NCBI GenBank assembly: GCA_050084985.1
Contig: JBITNC010000002.1
Coordinates: forward strand, 2,356,001-2,420,000
Source of the DNA: Nageia nagi
Lineage: Eukaryota > Pinophyta
Direction: 5' to 3'
DNA: 64,000 nt
In this document: positions 10,531-24,462 of the stretch, piece after piece
Position numbering within the stretch: position 1 is the stretch's first letter
Layout of the letters: every line of letters starts with the position of its first letter
The notes under the pieces: generated by a model
What the model was told of the DNA's origin: nothing
The model's input: the letters and a program-made list of their open reading frames with translations, nothing else
Database searches by the model: none
Position numbers and translations under genes: made by a program

Positions 10531-11210
10531 ATATGCCCATATTGCTTCATGAATTCTTTTATCCCATGCATGTACCTACAATGTTGTATCCTTAGAAAGT
10601 ATTTGACATAAGACATGATTATTTTGTTCTACATGCCCATTGGTGCTTGGTTTGTAAATGGGTTCCTTTCTATGTTTGATTGCAAATTGACTTATCAAAG
10701 ATTCTACTACCTCATTGATGAAGTGGGTTCCTTGGTCTGTCACAATCTCTAATGGAAATCCAAATCTTGTCATAATGTACTCATACAAAAATCTTGCCAC
10801 CTATTCCATTGATGCTTCCTTCAATGGGCTTGCTTCTACCCACTTAGTTAAGTAATTTATATCCATAATAATATATCTATTTTACCTTGGTGTAGGAGGG
10901 AGTGATCCTCCAATATCAATTATCCATTTCTCAAATGGTGTTAAGGGAAGAATAGGACATAATGGTGTTGATGTTGTTATATAATTCCAATAAGATTAAC
11001 AAATATCACAATTTTACAATAACTAAAATAATATTAAAAAAAGTGAGCCAATAATAACCTACATCCAATAGTCTTCTTGCTGTCAAATTCTCATAAAAAT
11101 ATCCTCTGTATATGCCATCATGCATCTCTCTTATTATTCTCTTGATATCATCCAATGGCACAAATATATTTTCCATATGTTCCAACTCTATTTAACACTC
11201 CATCCACAAG
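10531..11210 (-). pseudogene. G2 integrase
   Basis: The zinc-finger region around 11080-11040 (RRLLDVGYYW) is followed by a core with 'TKWVEASP' near 10840. Then come 'RFGFPLEIVTDQGTHFINE' and 'HRKEPIYKPSTNGHVEQNNH' (10770-10620), which contain the second Asp and the Glu of the DDE triad. The frame is broken between 10800 and 11000. Confidence 0.8.
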
Positions 11211-11329
11211 TGTATAAGGTATACTTGCTTGAGTAATTTTCCTTTTTATCTTGTATGTTTCCCCCTCTAGAAATTTGAATTCACTTAAGTAATTCTAGAT
11301 ATTAATGTACTGATTTAGAATCATCTCCA

Positions 11330-12620
11330 TATAAAATAAAGACACATTGAGAAAATTATCATCATCACAAGAAGATCCAATGCCCTCATATTCTTTGGAT
11401 AGTGCATTAACATTGATATGCTTCTTGCTTAATATGTCCTTAATAGAAAATCCATATTCTTATAATAGGAGTATCCACCTTACAATCCTTTTCGTATGAT
11501 TAGGCTTATTAGTGATATACTAAATCTTGACGATTAGTAACCACAATGAACATTTTCCCCAACAAGTAATTTCTGAATTTATTTAAAGAAAGATTTATAA
11601 CTAAAACTTATTTTTTAGTAACTATATAATTTACCTCAACATTGCTCATCTATCGACTTCCAAAATGGATAGGATGATCATTTCCATCTTCATCTTTCTA
11701 GTTGAGTGTGATACAAAATGCTTTATTTGATGCATTAGGGTAGACTATGAATGGCTTACTCTAATTAATATTCTTCAAAATAGGTTTTGTTACTAATGCT
11801 TGCTTCAAATCCATAAATACTTCTCTCGCTTCTTTTCCTAGTTCATACGACATATCCTTCTTCAAAAAATGAGTCAATGGTTGAGCAATCTTGGAGAAGT
11901 TCTTGATAAATCTTCTATAGTACCCAACATTCCCCAAGAAAGATCTTAACTTTCTCTTATTCCATGGGAATTTAAGCACCTTAATCTTATCCACCTTCTT
12001 TGGATCCATTTCATCATCGATCTTGGATACAACATATCCCAAGAGTAATCCATTTGAGCATCCAAAAATACATTTCATTGGATTAAATAATGCTCTTGCT
12101 TGTTGTAGTCTTTCAAAATCCTTCTTAATTTTCCCCAAATGATTTTTCTTCTTTCTATATATGCAAAAAATCATCTAGAAAAACTCTAATGAATGTTTAA
12201 ATATAAGGCTCAAAAGCATTACATAATCCAAAGGGCATTTCTTGGTAAGAAAATATACCCCATGGAGTATTGAAATTATCTTTAATTGATCCTTTTATGC
12301 TATTTTAATTTGGTTATATCCACTATAACCATATACAAAAATTTAGGAATCATGTCCTTCCATTTCATCCAAAATTTGATCTAAAAAAGGAAAAAGATAA
12401 TGATCTTTCTTTGTGAATTTATTCAACTTTTGATAATCCATACATATTCCTATCTTTCCATTTTTGTTTCTATATACCATAGTAGGAGAAACCCATTATG
12501 AATTATCTATAAGAAAGATAAATCCTACATTTAAGAGCTTATCTATTTCCTCTTCAACACTTTTAGAGAAATTTGGATTCATCATATAGGATATCTGATT
12601 AATGGGCTTAGTATGCTCCA
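11330..12620 (-). pseudogene. G2 reverse transcriptase and RNase H
   Basis: RT is readable from 'LLNVGFIFLID' near 12540, through 'MDYQKLNKFTKKDHY' and 'YGYSGYNQI', to the box FLDDF near 12180 (the catalytic Asp pair is kept). The open piece 12174-11761 has 'MKCIFGCSNGLLLGYVVSK' and 'RKLRSFLGNVGYYRRFIKNFSKIAQPL', typical thumb and connection motifs. An RNase H remnant follows (HPIHFGSR, 'VEVNYIVTKK'). One frameshift lies just after FLDDF. Confidence 0.83.
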
Positions 12621-12779
12621 TCAATTCAATTGATTTTTTTACCCATGTTACTTGTTGTAACTCCTTATAATCAAAGTTGAAGAGATGGATATACCTTCTA
12701 AAAAGATGAAAATACTCTTCCTTATCATTTTCTTCAATAACATCCCTAAATCATAGTAGTTGTAGATGATGCTTCACTT

Positions 12780-13330
12780 CTTCCTTTGCAAATTACTTAG
12801 TAAATTCAACAGGTAGATTTGGTAATATATCCATCTCCAAGACATAAAAATGCTCCCAATATTCACTATCCATATCATTGGTACTTGCATAGCTTGAATA
12901 TTTCGATTTTTCACTCTCAAACTCTAATGTATTTACAATATGGATTGAGGGGACCATTGGGATTCTCTCTTTATATTGTCCTATTGTCTTGTATCCCTCA
13001 TTCTAGTAATTATGATCATGAATTCTTCTTAACCATAGTCTTCCCAAGAGCATGAGATAACGTATTGAACCATCCTTCATCACTTGGAAATCTACTAAAC
13101 AAGTAACTCCAACAATAGAAGTCGTAATATTTGAAATAAATCCTTAAAGTTTTGTTTTACCCTTACTTAATAATCTCAACTATAGTTTAGAATTATGATT
13201 AATTTTAACCACAATATATTCATAATAAAAATCATCATAATATTTATAATACCACCTCCATATAATAATACATTAGGAATAGAGATACCATTACAAAGTA
13301 CCTTAACTTGTGGAGCATATGGATCCACTT
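12780..13330 (-). pseudogene. G2 protease region
   Basis: 'VDPYAPQVKVLCNGISIPNV' near 13330-13270 and 'IRYLMLLGRLWLRRIHDHN' near 13060-13000 match the pattern around the end of gypsy protease domains (LLGRPWLR..HDW). The active-site Asp region is too decayed to see. Confidence 0.55.
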
Positions 13331-16300
13331 TCATCTAGTATTCCCATAATTTCCTATTTTTTGATTTACATTTGTTTGTTTATTTCAATTGGATAAAGGT
13401 GATCCACACAAGAATGTATATGTTGCTAGCTAGTAGACACTCATGTGGGCATGATGACCAAATTTGGATTTGTCCATCTTGCATAAAATGATCTAGGGTC
13501 CACTCTCCTAACAATCACCCTATTAGAGAGACACTAATTCTGTGACTGCTTCATTCCCAACTACATCACTAATAGTTGGTCATTTTGATCACATTGTTAT
13601 ATGCTTTCTTCTTGGGGCCCATATCACCCAAGAGAGCTCACTTTCAAGATTATTTATCATTGCTTAACAAATAATCAAGATTATACATCGTTAATCAATG
13701 AATAATTCTCCACATCGATTAATGTGGGTATAACACATTTTCCCATGGAATAGTTTATAACCTTATTCACTAAATTGTGAAGGTAATAACTACAAATTTT
13801 CTTCAACCGATAAATTACAATTTTATTAACTGTTATCCTTTTGACATCACCCATAAAAGGATATGAGATAGGATATGAGACACTAGCCTTCGCATATCTA
13901 TCGGATAAGCTCACCATTTTTACAATACCCTTATGTCCATATCTTGAGGGATCATAAACTAGATACAACAATGTTGCCTACTATACATATCCCAAATATT
14001 TGGTTTAGTCTAATTCATTTCTTAATTATGAGGAAACATATCTACCTTGATTATGATAGATATGATTAACACTGAGTTAATCATCATTTTTCTAAGTTTT
14101 ATCATCGCTTAACTCTAAGAAATTAGTGTGTTCTTAAATCTAGAAATGTATTATAACTCAAACAATACATGAAAAACCAAACATTAATTTTCGTAGTTCC
14201 ATAAATTCACAAGTATTCAAAATATATTCCAAAAGCATCTATTTAAAACTAATACAAGAAAATAATTCAAGCTGCTTCAAGAAGATAGAATACAAGTGCG
14301 TAAAAGATTTCTAAGTATTGTAGAAACAAATATCCCACATGCATTAGATAAGTGAAAGAAGACAAGTTTAAAAACTATCAATTACAAACTAGAAGCAAGT
14401 AGAGTTAAAGGACATGTTCCTCGCAACTTCTAGGAAGGAAGGGAAAATGATAGGTTCTCTCACATTCATTTTGGATAAAGAATATTTTATCATGTTTTCC
14501 AAGATATCTAAATTATTTCTAACTTTTCCAATCATTCATTTAAGTTAGGCAAAACTTTATCCCTTAGTTAACGTCTATTTATTTCATCACTATCTAAACA
14601 TTTGATACACATTTCTTATTATCTACATTATTTATTTTTGAGAAAAATATTGAAATATCAACTTATTTATTTATTTGAAACTATCCATTCGTAGTTTATC
14701 ATCCACCCCACCTAGATCATAACTAGGTTCATTTATTTGATATGTTAGAAAACTAATTCTACTTTATTTACTTATTTTGTAGATTATATCAATATTTAAA
14801 TATATATTTTAATTTGTATACCAGTTTCAAATATGTTTGATATCCCAAACCTTGAATACCACATTAATATTAGAATCATTTCTCTTATGGATATATATTA
14901 ATATTAGTTCCATTATACTATTGCAGGTATTAACTATGCCATATATTTTTGTATATTAGTTCATCCTCAATAATCAATTTCTATCTCGTAAATATCCTTT
15001 TTAATTTGTTACACCAATTCCCAATCTCTTATTTTTATTACTAGGGTATCATTTCCATTAATAAATAAAGTTTATTTAATATGTAGGCCCATACATTATT
15101 CCATGAACTACTACCCAATCATTTCAAGTTGTTATTCAGATTATTTTTGGTGCATTCACCAAATCTATGCTAGTATGCTAATCACTTGCTAATTTCATTT
15201 ATATGGGTGAATTCTCATAAGGATTAATCTCAATAACAAATTCCTATGATAAAGTAAAATGGACCGTAAAATTTTGAATTTGTATCTTGAATTCAAAAAT
15301 TATTTCATAGTTTAAATTGTCATCTTTCATTATGAATCCTCTAGGGAACATTATACTTATGAGGTTCAAATATTTGTATACCTATCAAACATATTTTATA
15401 TCAAGTAGATTAAAGTTACTTATAACCATTGTAAGGTAATCTTTTTAATTTCCAACTTTCATACCATTTCCACTTTATTTATGATTATCGCCAAGGAATT
15501 AGGACCTTACATTGTACATTAATCTATCATATATACTTGGCTCAATTTTGAAATAGAAATATATTGAAAATATTCAATATTAGGTATTTTCTTGATTTCT
15601 AGGTGTATTGGACCTCTAAATACAAGTCACTCATCTTTCCATCCTATGATTTAATTTTACATACATTGAATCATGTTCTAATGTATTACATAAGATGACC
15701 TTATAAACTTTACATATGACACTATCCTTAAATAGGATTTACATAAATTCTTACGATGGTTCTCTTCATCTTTGAACGGAGTCTTCCATGTATTCATCTT
15801 TCATGAGATGGACTCAAAGGTAGAGATCACTCGTACTTGAAATCTCAAATTATTAAAGGATTAGGATAGCTCTTTTTTATGATTATGGGTCTAAATTGTA
15901 GACCTCAAATAATGCATAAATAATAAAATCGATGCACTATTTAACTATGATATGTAATTGAAGCATATATAAGTAATACGACATCAAACGAACACAGATC
16001 ATCAATGTACCTTCATTGCAATCATATGGACATGAAATAACAACAACCATTCATCAAACACCACAATGTAGAATAATATATGCACGCTACCAACAACCTA
16101 AGATAGCACACCATTAGCTATGTGGAATAAGCAGATCTATGAACAAAATAAAAAGCATGTGAAAGCGGGATGAAGGGTTTAACAGATCTATGCGAAGGTG
16201 GTGTTGCAAAATATCATTATTGGTAGGATAAAGTGATTTTGCATGTGTTGGTATCTTTCTTGGAATTTTTGATGCTCTCACATGATCTCCCCCATGAGAG

Positions 16301-18280
16301 ATTATGTTGCCTTTGATGTTTCCTTATAGCAACATCTGGATCCTATTTGATTCTTGGGATTATTGCACATTACATTATTTGAGGTGTATTTCTTTATATT
16401 TGATATCCTTTACATTGTACCATGGTCCATTACATTTATTACCTTGCCTTGGGTATATTTTAACCCTTTTTTATAATAAATATCCTTGATGCTAAAAAAA
16501 AATGAATTATTTAATAAATAATAATACATTTTTAGACATATACATTTTGCCCCTCTTTGGAGGTGTGATTGAAGCAATGAAATTACATATCCAAAGAAGT
16601 AGAGATTTTTTTTTTGAGAACTTTGAACTCTTTATCTGCATTTCCATTTGATGATGATGAGGATGAGGGTCCTTTATTGCCTCATTTTGGCTTGGTTTCC
16701 CCACGAAAGCACCTTGAGTGGTGCAACCAAGATAAAACCTGAAGAAATGTGTCTCTTTTCCCCTTGTGAAATCTCTATAATGGAAAGAACTCTGCTAGAA
16801 GGTAGTCTTATGGTCCCACATTCAATATGTGAAATATATGAAATTATTTTGTCCCTTGCATTGTTCAACCATGGACCTGGCCGTTCTATCATTTTTGATA
16901 CTTAGGAAACTGATGCCCTTACGTCTATGCCTTGATACAAAAGAAGTCACTTTGTTTGTGATGAAATGCCATTGATATGGATGCTACGGACGGTGTGAAT
17001 TCTTTAATATTTTCTTTTCTTCTCGCAATGTAGATGCCTACAAAAAGGTGTTAGATATGCCCTGCATGAAAATAGCTTGGATACCTTGTGAGTTGCATCA
17101 TCCATTGATAATGAGTTAATGTAAGGAATCACTAGCCATATCGATGGGCATCGACGATCATACGTTTTATGTTTATGACCCAAAGACATTATGCTTTGTA
17201 TGTTTCAAGGAAAAAGCCATGTGGATACATAATAAATTGTATCATCCATTGGTGATGAGCCAATTTGAACATCTTGCTTACAGCTGCATTGTCCATTTAT
17301 CTTTTAAGTGAGTGAAATCTCACTAATCATATCTTTGGCCATCGATGACCTAACTTATTCAAACTTTCAATGAATTTAATGACATGTGTGAATAATTAAA
17401 ATGATCACAAAATGCAATATTTAAATTCATAATGAATTCTTTAGATGAATACAAAAATTTATGGTTGTTACTTCATGCAATTATATGAAAACTATTGTTG
17501 AGAATATAACTAGCTTTGATATAACCTCTTATATATAAAAAAATACCAAGAGATTTCATTCTCTAGCCTATCTCTATTCAAATTATTTGTAATCTCCTAT
17601 TTGAATTATTAAAATTATTTTTATGTGAATTAGTTCTATTTTGGGAAAATAATTGAATATGTTTTTTTTGTGAACTACGTGATATATTTCTATATTTATG
17701 TAGATATATTATTTATTAGCCAATTTTTTTTTCAAATTATTATTTTTAAATATAGCGAACATATTGTTGACGGATACACATGCGACATTTGGCTTTCCAC
17801 TCCCCCATGTTGCAGTTGTAGTTACACCTCTCTGTGTAATTATTTTTATTTGTTAGCTTTTGTAATCATAATTATGGTTCTCTATTTTTTTTTATAGTTG
17901 GTATACCATCAATAGTGTTAGGTGACCTACATATATTGTACCTTCAATGTTTTAAATGTATGCAATAACAAAATGCAAAAAAAATTTCTTAAATGCAATT
18001 TATGAAAATACAAAAATGTTAATAACATCCTAAGGTTTTAGACACTTCAGGAGAGTTTTTTATGCCATATGAAGTGTTCAACATCATTATGTCTTCAAGG
18101 TTTTACATTATTAGCGGTGTAAAGTTCAACATATTTCTGATAAAAACTTTGATATGATATCCACTTTAAATCATTAAACAACTAACAATACTCTACTAAT
18201 TTGAAATTTTTCTTGAAATGTGTTCTAAGATCCTAACAAATTTGTACCATTATAAACATTCCTTTTTTTAACCATTTTGA
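13331..18280. other. AT-rich stretch, no recognisable gene
   Basis: Open pieces of 60-96 codons occur (for example 13681-13971 minus, 16648-16905 plus with 16674-16892 minus, 17670-17897 plus), but none has a recognisable domain. Two similar pieces, about 17080-17200 and 17225-17350, share 'gcatcatccattg.t.atgag' and 'catcga(t/c)ga', suggesting a local duplication. The remainder is eroded, probably element-derived. Confidence 0.5.
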
Positions 18281-18289
18281 TTATCTCTT

Positions 18290-20560
18290 TTTTATAATGG
18301 ATTGGTAAAAAATCCTAAATTTTGATTCTGAGGATATATTTGATTTGTTGTGAGGATAATTACAAAATTCTTCAAATCTATACCCTTCCAAAACTCTTTG
18401 TGGGAAATGATATTTCTTATTTGGTGGGAGCTCTATGAGGTCTTGTTTAATCAATGTATTAAGAATGGTATTGATATTTTCTAAAATCTTTGTGTGCTTT
18501 CTTGTGAGTTTCTTCTTGAACTTATTGCTACTGATATTATTAAAGTTTTCTATTTGTGGTTTATCTTTTGATCATTTTTGACGTATTGCTTAATATGTTT
18601 TCATTTTTGACCACTTGGAGCCTTTATAGTAGTTGGAGGAGCAATGCATGATGCCTTTTATAACAACTCAATAATTTTGTGTAAAGGTTCATCTTCATAA
18701 TCGATAGCTTCTAGTTTAAAGTATGGAAAAATAGAATTCATAAAATCACCTTTTAACTCATATTCATTAGCAATGACTTTCTTTTCTATTTTTTGCATCA
18801 TTTCATAAAATCACTAAAAAAATATTTTTATTTTTGCCTGTATTTGTATAAATCTCAAAATGTTACTTGAGTTTTGATACCATGCTTAAAATATTCTATA
18901 AATTTGCAAACAAGAGATAATTTATAATTATCTTTACTTCTTTCAGGAAGAGAAGTACTATTTAAAAGCTTCATTTTTCTACTATTACAAAGTAATCTAG
19001 CAAGCATATTCTCATCATTAATATATGCAACAGTATCCTCTTGATATTTTCCTATATGCACTTTAGGATCTATGGAACCATCAAATTTTATGAATCTAAT
19101 ATTCCTCTTTCATGTTCATACTTTGTTATCAATCCTCTTAAATAAAGGTCTCTTTAAACTTGGGAAATCATTATTACTTAAAGGAGGTAATATCTTTTTG
19201 ATTTGATTGATTTCTTCTTTTATGAATTCTTGAGGCTAATATTTAGACTGTTGTATAAGAACTTGATCTTTCTTTGAATGTGGGTTTGTAGATTGTTTCT
19301 CTTGCTATTTTCATTGTGTTTATGTTTATTGATTTTTCACTTGTATTTTTAAGTAGTTTATTTTCAAGTGATAAAATGGACTATTCCTATTTATTCTTTG
19401 TTCTTCCATTTCACCTAAAATATTACACATATGATCGAATTATTGTTCATTAGTTTTTTTTTTTAAACCTTTGAATTTCTGTTGATCCATAAAAACTTCA
19501 ATTCTTATGTCATGTTCTTCTTCAATCCAATTTAATTTTTTCAAATAGTATTTATTTAGTAAATCTCTAAGTTATTCAATTGTATCTTTTTCTTTATTCG
19601 ATTCTATCATAATTTGCCTTTGTCTATCTTCTATATTGAATTGTGAAGTGTCCTTATTTGATTGATCAATTTTCTCATCTGATGGAGGTTTTGAGTTATT
19701 CTCACAATAATGAATCTAAGAGAATAATAAGATGTTGCAAGATTACCATCAAGTTGTAAAACATTATTAGTTACACTGTCAGCTTTGTTACTACAAGTAG
19801 CGACATCATTAACACCATTAATGTTTATTGATTTAACTAAAAATAGATATGATTGTGTATTATCATATTCAAACAAAGAATATAAACTATTTGATCTTGT
19901 TATTTTTTCTTGTTCTTGATAGATATCAATTATTCCCCTTATTTGGTTGATGTTGAGAATTGCTTGATAAGTCATTGGATCCATAATACAATGTTTAAAT
20001 CTTTAAGCTTAATCTAATAACATTATATCTCTTACTAATGCTACATCTAGTAGTATAATATCTAATTATACATTAGGTTGATATGGGATCATAAATCATT
20101 TGCCTTTCTATATTTGCACTAGTTGGCTCTTGGTTATTTCTCAATACAAGTATGAGTTATTTTTCCCACTATGCTCATTCTACTTGATCTCAGTGAATTA
20201 TTAGAGCCATTATTATTTATGTTATTGATTGATTTATTATCTTATTCAACTCCACTACTTTCTTCATCATCTATCATAATTCTAACATTTGGGTTATATT
20301 TTTGCTTTTCTATTAGCTCTAATGTTGGATCTTCTACTTGTTCTTCTATTTTCTCTTATTGTGTAGGTTCATGTTAATATGATGTAACTTCAATATCATT
20401 TTCCTTTACACTCCTTAGTAAATCAAACTAAACCTGACTTCTAGATTCAATAACTTTAGCTTGTTCCTCAAAAGGTTAAGCATATCTTGATCCAAAATAT
20501 GAAATCCAATCTAATTGTACCCGAGGAAGAAAATAAACATTAGGTAACAAGGTTCCTTAA
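18290..20560 (-). pseudogene. Ty3/gypsy gag, decayed (element G3)
   Basis: Reading minus-strand from about 20560, an N-terminal region with 'RVQLDWISYFGSRYAYPFEE' leads to an open piece at 19984-19631. The capsid core is at 19100-18855: 'KFDGSIDPKVHIGKYQED' and 'LLNSTSLPERSKDNY', matching the gypsy gag pattern (F.G..DP..HI..., then ..LP.GSI..). Further down, 'INTILNTLIKQDLIELPP' and 'FCNYPHNKS' (18500-18330) resemble the segment leading into the nucleocapsid. The same 'LP..L..LI..G.L' stretch occurs in the plus-strand element near 61770. No protease or RT follows, so this is a gag-only remnant. Confidence 0.65.
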
Positions 20561-22690
20561 ATAAACAAATAATGTAGGACTATGTGCCTATCTCTTAAAT
20601 ATTTGAAGAAGGTTGATTCCTTTTCATTTTAAGGTCAAAAGTAACGAGATTTGATAAGCAAATAAGTAGTGCAATTTCAAGAAATAATAAGTAAATTGGA
20701 GAAGATGCACTACAATAAAGCCTATAATAAAATTGAGCCTATGACACAAATACAAATAACCTATTATTAGGGATGAAAAGAATTTGCATTACACAACTTA
20801 AGATCAATCCACAAAATAAGAAAATCCCATCATAATCACATATAGTAGCCTCATAAGAATATGAGCAATAATAGGCTCACTAGTGTAGTGGGTAAAATAC
20901 TATGATAATTAATTAAAAATTGATTACAAAATAGATTTCAAAGGGAAATTATGCAAGATCATTTTTTGACCCTTAAGCTATCTATGAGATCTATTTATAA
21001 TATTTTACAACTCAGGAGTTTTAATGCTCCACTTTTTTTCGATCTGAAATAATCACTCTATCATTAATGATCTTTTTCATGTTGGCCTAGTGCTTTGTAG
21101 TTTCAAGAAAGTGGAAAAAATCTTATTAATTGATGTAGGTAGTGGGATATCTATTGAACTCAATATGAGATCCTCAACTCCTATCACTATTAGAGAATTG
21201 ATTTCAACATCTTTAGAATCCCTAGAATATTGGCATGTTTATCTCCTTTTTCTTTGCATATTGGATGATGTTGGAATTCCTCATTAAATGAAAATGAATG
21301 TATTCTACTAAGAGTGATATAAACCATCATTATAATCATGGAGATGTTCCTGCTTTCATTTTATATCTTATCAGGGTATATTTTGACCTTTGAAGTGCTT
21401 ATTATTTTATCCCCATAATTTTCTAGTTATTGATAACATCATCGGGTCATTCTACCCGAGTCTCTGATAATGTGGTATTTATTGAAGCCTTTTGTTTCTT
21501 GTTGGGCCTTTTCAATCAATATTTATTTTTTCCCTTATTGGTCGATTTATCGATTTTTCCTTAGTGCTAATGTCATTGGGATGATCTCGCTAAGAAAAAC
21601 TAAAGCTTATGCATCAATCTCTTTTTGGCCATGATAAAATATCTTTATCTACCTCCTAGGCTCATGAAATTTCATGAGTCGAAGGTAAAGTATATTATTT
21701 TACCATTTTCTAATTGTTACAAGGCTTGTTTTTACCTCATAATTATCCAAATGTTAGAATAATACATAGGTTGCTAGAATAGAATATTTGATTATGTTAA
21801 ATAGTGGTCTAATGTTGTTAGTTTGTTATTCATATAGATTCCTTATCAGACCATTAGTTACAAGAAATTTTGTCTCCTACTATTATGCTTAGTGTATTTA
21901 TATATTTCTTTTGCTAATAGAGTGCATCACAATCTTCCATTCTCATATAAATATAGTTCCAAAAGCTTATATCATTTTGTTGGCATATGTAAGATAAAAA
22001 ATATTAATAAAATAAAGCATAAGGATGACTTCCACTAGTGTCCATAATGAACTCTTACTCCTTGCTTTAAAATTAAAATGACGAGGAGATGTCATTCACA
22101 ACCCAAAATATTTTAAGAAAGAGGAGAAAGAAGTAGGAACAAGAACATTGATGGGATTTCTTATTTCTACATTTTTTCCTTCATAAACTTGGATATGAAA
22201 TTCTTTACATCTTGATGCCTTTTATTGTGTGTGGCCTATAAGATAACTAAAAAGTTGACATTAACTTTTGTAAAAGAGGGGCTTCCTTTTAATGGCTTAA
22301 CATCACTCGAAAGAAGTTATATTGCACCAAATAAAAAATAAACTTATAATGTCCTTCCATTGCTAAATTTTATCATATATTATCAAATTACAATAAATAA
22401 TTATAAGTTATGTCAATATTACATTGTAGGATTATATAATTCTCGAGTCAAACATTAGATCTTATGTGTCAAATCTCAAATGATCTTCTAAATGACACAT
22501 TGATTTTACTTAAATATATTGTAATAAATGATATACCTCAATATTGTAAAACATTAAAACCAACCATAGAGATCAACTATTTTCTTCTTTTTAAATTTGA
22601 AATTAAATGAAACAAGATGATATAATATTATTTGAAAACATTATAACTTTTTTGAATCACTTTAAAGAACTAACGCACGGTAAAATTAAT
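20561..22690. other. AT-rich stretch, no recognisable gene
   Basis: No supportable coding or RNA gene. The open piece at 21090-21287 (plus) has no motif I know. It lies between the G3 gag remnant and the GC-richer gene island. Confidence 0.5.
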
Positions 22691-23877
22691 AAATATAATT
22701 TATTTAAAATAACAATTTGCAAGAATCTCAATCAGAGCAAACCTAAACAGCCGAGAAGATCCGAGATAAGAAGTACAGTAAACTGGAGGTCTGGAGTTCA
22801 ACTCTCAATCGAAACAAAACCTGAACGGCCGCCGAGAATATACACTGCTTTTATGGTTTGCTGATGACAACACAGCGTACAGCGTGGATGAATGTGAAGT
22901 AACATATCAGGCATCGACTTTGCTTGGCTGCAAAAGCATTCCACCACACCAAAAAGAACTAAAGCGCCAGTAAGTACACACAAGAAACATCGTAATAGTT
23001 GATCTAGGGTTTGATGAAAGGCAGGCAAGGGAGGCCAACTATTAAATAGCAATTAAGATCTGCTGTACTTGCAACAGCGTCTAAAGCATCCACGCCACAT
23101 CTGAGTTCAAGGTTCCACTTTGGGCCGAGTTTTACGTTGGCGAGACTTAAGGTAAGTATTTATTATTGGACTTGCAGGTAAATCACTCCACGGCCTTTAA
23201 TGTCGTCAGATTATGTAAAGCTTTTATACATATTCTATGCATTCTATGAAAGAAATTATGTTAGGTCATTGAAGGAATCATGTGCACACGTTTTTTACTC
23301 TTTTACCCAGAGGTCCTGGTAGTGGCATGTATGTGAAAACAGTGGCAAATGAATTCAAAGTTGGCCGCGCACAGGATTAAATGCGTACCAACACCAAATA
23401 GCTAGTAAATAAAGAATCGGCACTTCCGGCCGGAATTATCGAGATCCGATTCGAGGAAATATTCAACAAACAAGCAAATGTCATCGATATGGAACGAATT
23501 AGGTGGGGTTGAAAACGGAAGGAAAAGCTTCTTCATTTGTCTAAAAAACGTATAGAATTCACAAAAGATGCTTTGATTTCAACAACCAAGCTGTGTGAAA
23601 ATAGGAAAACAATTCGAATTTGTGTAGTATAACACACATCTATACTATAAGTGTTTGTCGTGTAATTTTGAAATAATCGATAATCAATATCTGATTTGAA
23701 GAAATGATCAGCAGATAACAAAATACAGTTTGATCTTTCACAAATCGGAGCATGCATCCCGTCCACTCCGTATTGAAAGCCGAAAAGCATGAAATTAGAA
23801 CGAACGATCATGAATGCGAGGAACAGTTTTTCAAATTTTGTGTAATAGTATAACATATATGTGATGGACGATAAGAG
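22691..23877. other. Non-repetitive flank downstream of the F-box gene
   Basis: Base composition becomes visibly more balanced here and no match to the transposable elements of the window is seen. Open pieces at 22798-23052 and 23533-23856 (minus) have no recognisable domain; the latter lies directly downstream of the F-box stop and is probably 3' UTR. An AATAAA-like signal on the minus strand lies near 23155-23170, but it is far from the stop and unproven. Confidence 0.45.
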
Positions 23878-24462
23878 TTATAGAGAATTAATATCGTTGT
23901 CGCTGTCAATATCTACCTTAGACGGCTGGTCTCCCTTGCACTTGCCTCTCCATCCGTCCAGCAAGCGGCGCACTTCGGCGGCGGCGGGGTGGCGGTGGTC
24001 GGCCGAGGGCGGAGCTAATCTCTCATAGCGATCGATGGAAAACAAAGAGAGCGAGAGATAAATCTCGTCCTTGCTCCACTTGTTGGGCAATGCCCGGGAG
24101 AAAAGCGGGCGCTTGTAAGCGGCGCCACCGCCGCTACAATTCCTGGAGAGGAGAGGATGCAGCCAATTGACGTAGAGCCGCTTGAAACCCCCCAGCGCCA
24201 CCACCACCGACTTGAGCTGAGAAGACGATGACGTCGATGTGGCCGGCCAGTGTTGCGTGCATATGGCCTCCCACAGGCTCTCCTCATCCGTGGCCTGCTT
24301 CCACTTCCTGCTAACGCACGCCGCCCTCCCGAGCGTCGTGGCATCCAAATGTCTGAATATCTCGTTCAGTGTGTCCACGTTGTTCACCACGATCGTATCC
24401 ACCGTCCTGTGTCCCTTACCCGGCGCGAATCGAACCCGCGACCCCGATGGCCCTTCTTCCAT
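23878..24462 (-). CDS. F-box protein, SLY1/GID2/SNE family
   Basis: Intact intronless frame of 194 codons. An F-box protein of this family is the substrate adaptor of an SCF ubiquitin ligase; SLY1 and GID2 target DELLA repressors in gibberellin signalling, in the nucleus. Visible features: F-box at about residues 27-72 (VDTLNEIFRHLDATTLGRAA, then CVSRKWKQATDE and LWEAICTQHW), GGF motif at 91-93 within 'LKSVVVALGGFKRLY', and LSL motif at 129-148 (WSKDEIYLSLSLFSIDRYER). These three in this order define the family. The C-terminal tail (150-194) is charged and has no match I know. I take the ATG at 24462; the frame continues upstream without a stop to a TTG at 24534, but no earlier in-frame ATG is present. 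GC-rich codon use contrasts with the surrounding DNA. Whether it is the GID2/SLY1 or the SNE branch cannot be decided by eye. Confidence 0.9.
   Translation of the reverse strand: MEEGPSGSRVRFAPGKGHRTVDTIVVNNVDTLNEIFRHLDATTLGRAACVSRKWKQATDEESLWEAICTQHWPATSTSSSSQLKSVVVALGGFKRLYVNWLHPLLSRNCSGGGAAYKRPLFSRALPNKWSKDEIYLSLSLFSIDRYERLAPPSADHRHPAAAEVRRLLDGWRGKCKGDQPSKVDIDSDNDINSL

Larger units (their letters stand above)
10526..13330 (-). mobile_element. Ty3/gypsy retrotransposon (element G2), truncated
   Basis: Protease, RT, RNase H and integrase in gypsy order on the minus strand, all frame-broken, with no LTR found. It differs from G1: the RT box is FLDDF rather than YVDD, and no second RNase H is visible. 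The integrase C-terminus is lost at the junction with the G1 LTR. gag is not recognisable upstream of 13330. Confidence 0.8.

Noticed and set aside
16648-16905. Gene pair on opposite strands near 16.7 kb
   Set aside because: Two overlapping open frames without homology, splice context or conserved start; most likely chance.
18290-20560. Endogenous pararetrovirus coat or movement protein
   Set aside because: The core motifs fit gypsy gag (LP.RS..NY, F.G..DP..HI) better, and no pararetroviral signature was found.
22798-23052. Minus-strand frame of 84 codons beginning MLFNSWPPLP
   Set aside because: No motif, no start context, and no continuation as exons; left as single-copy flank.
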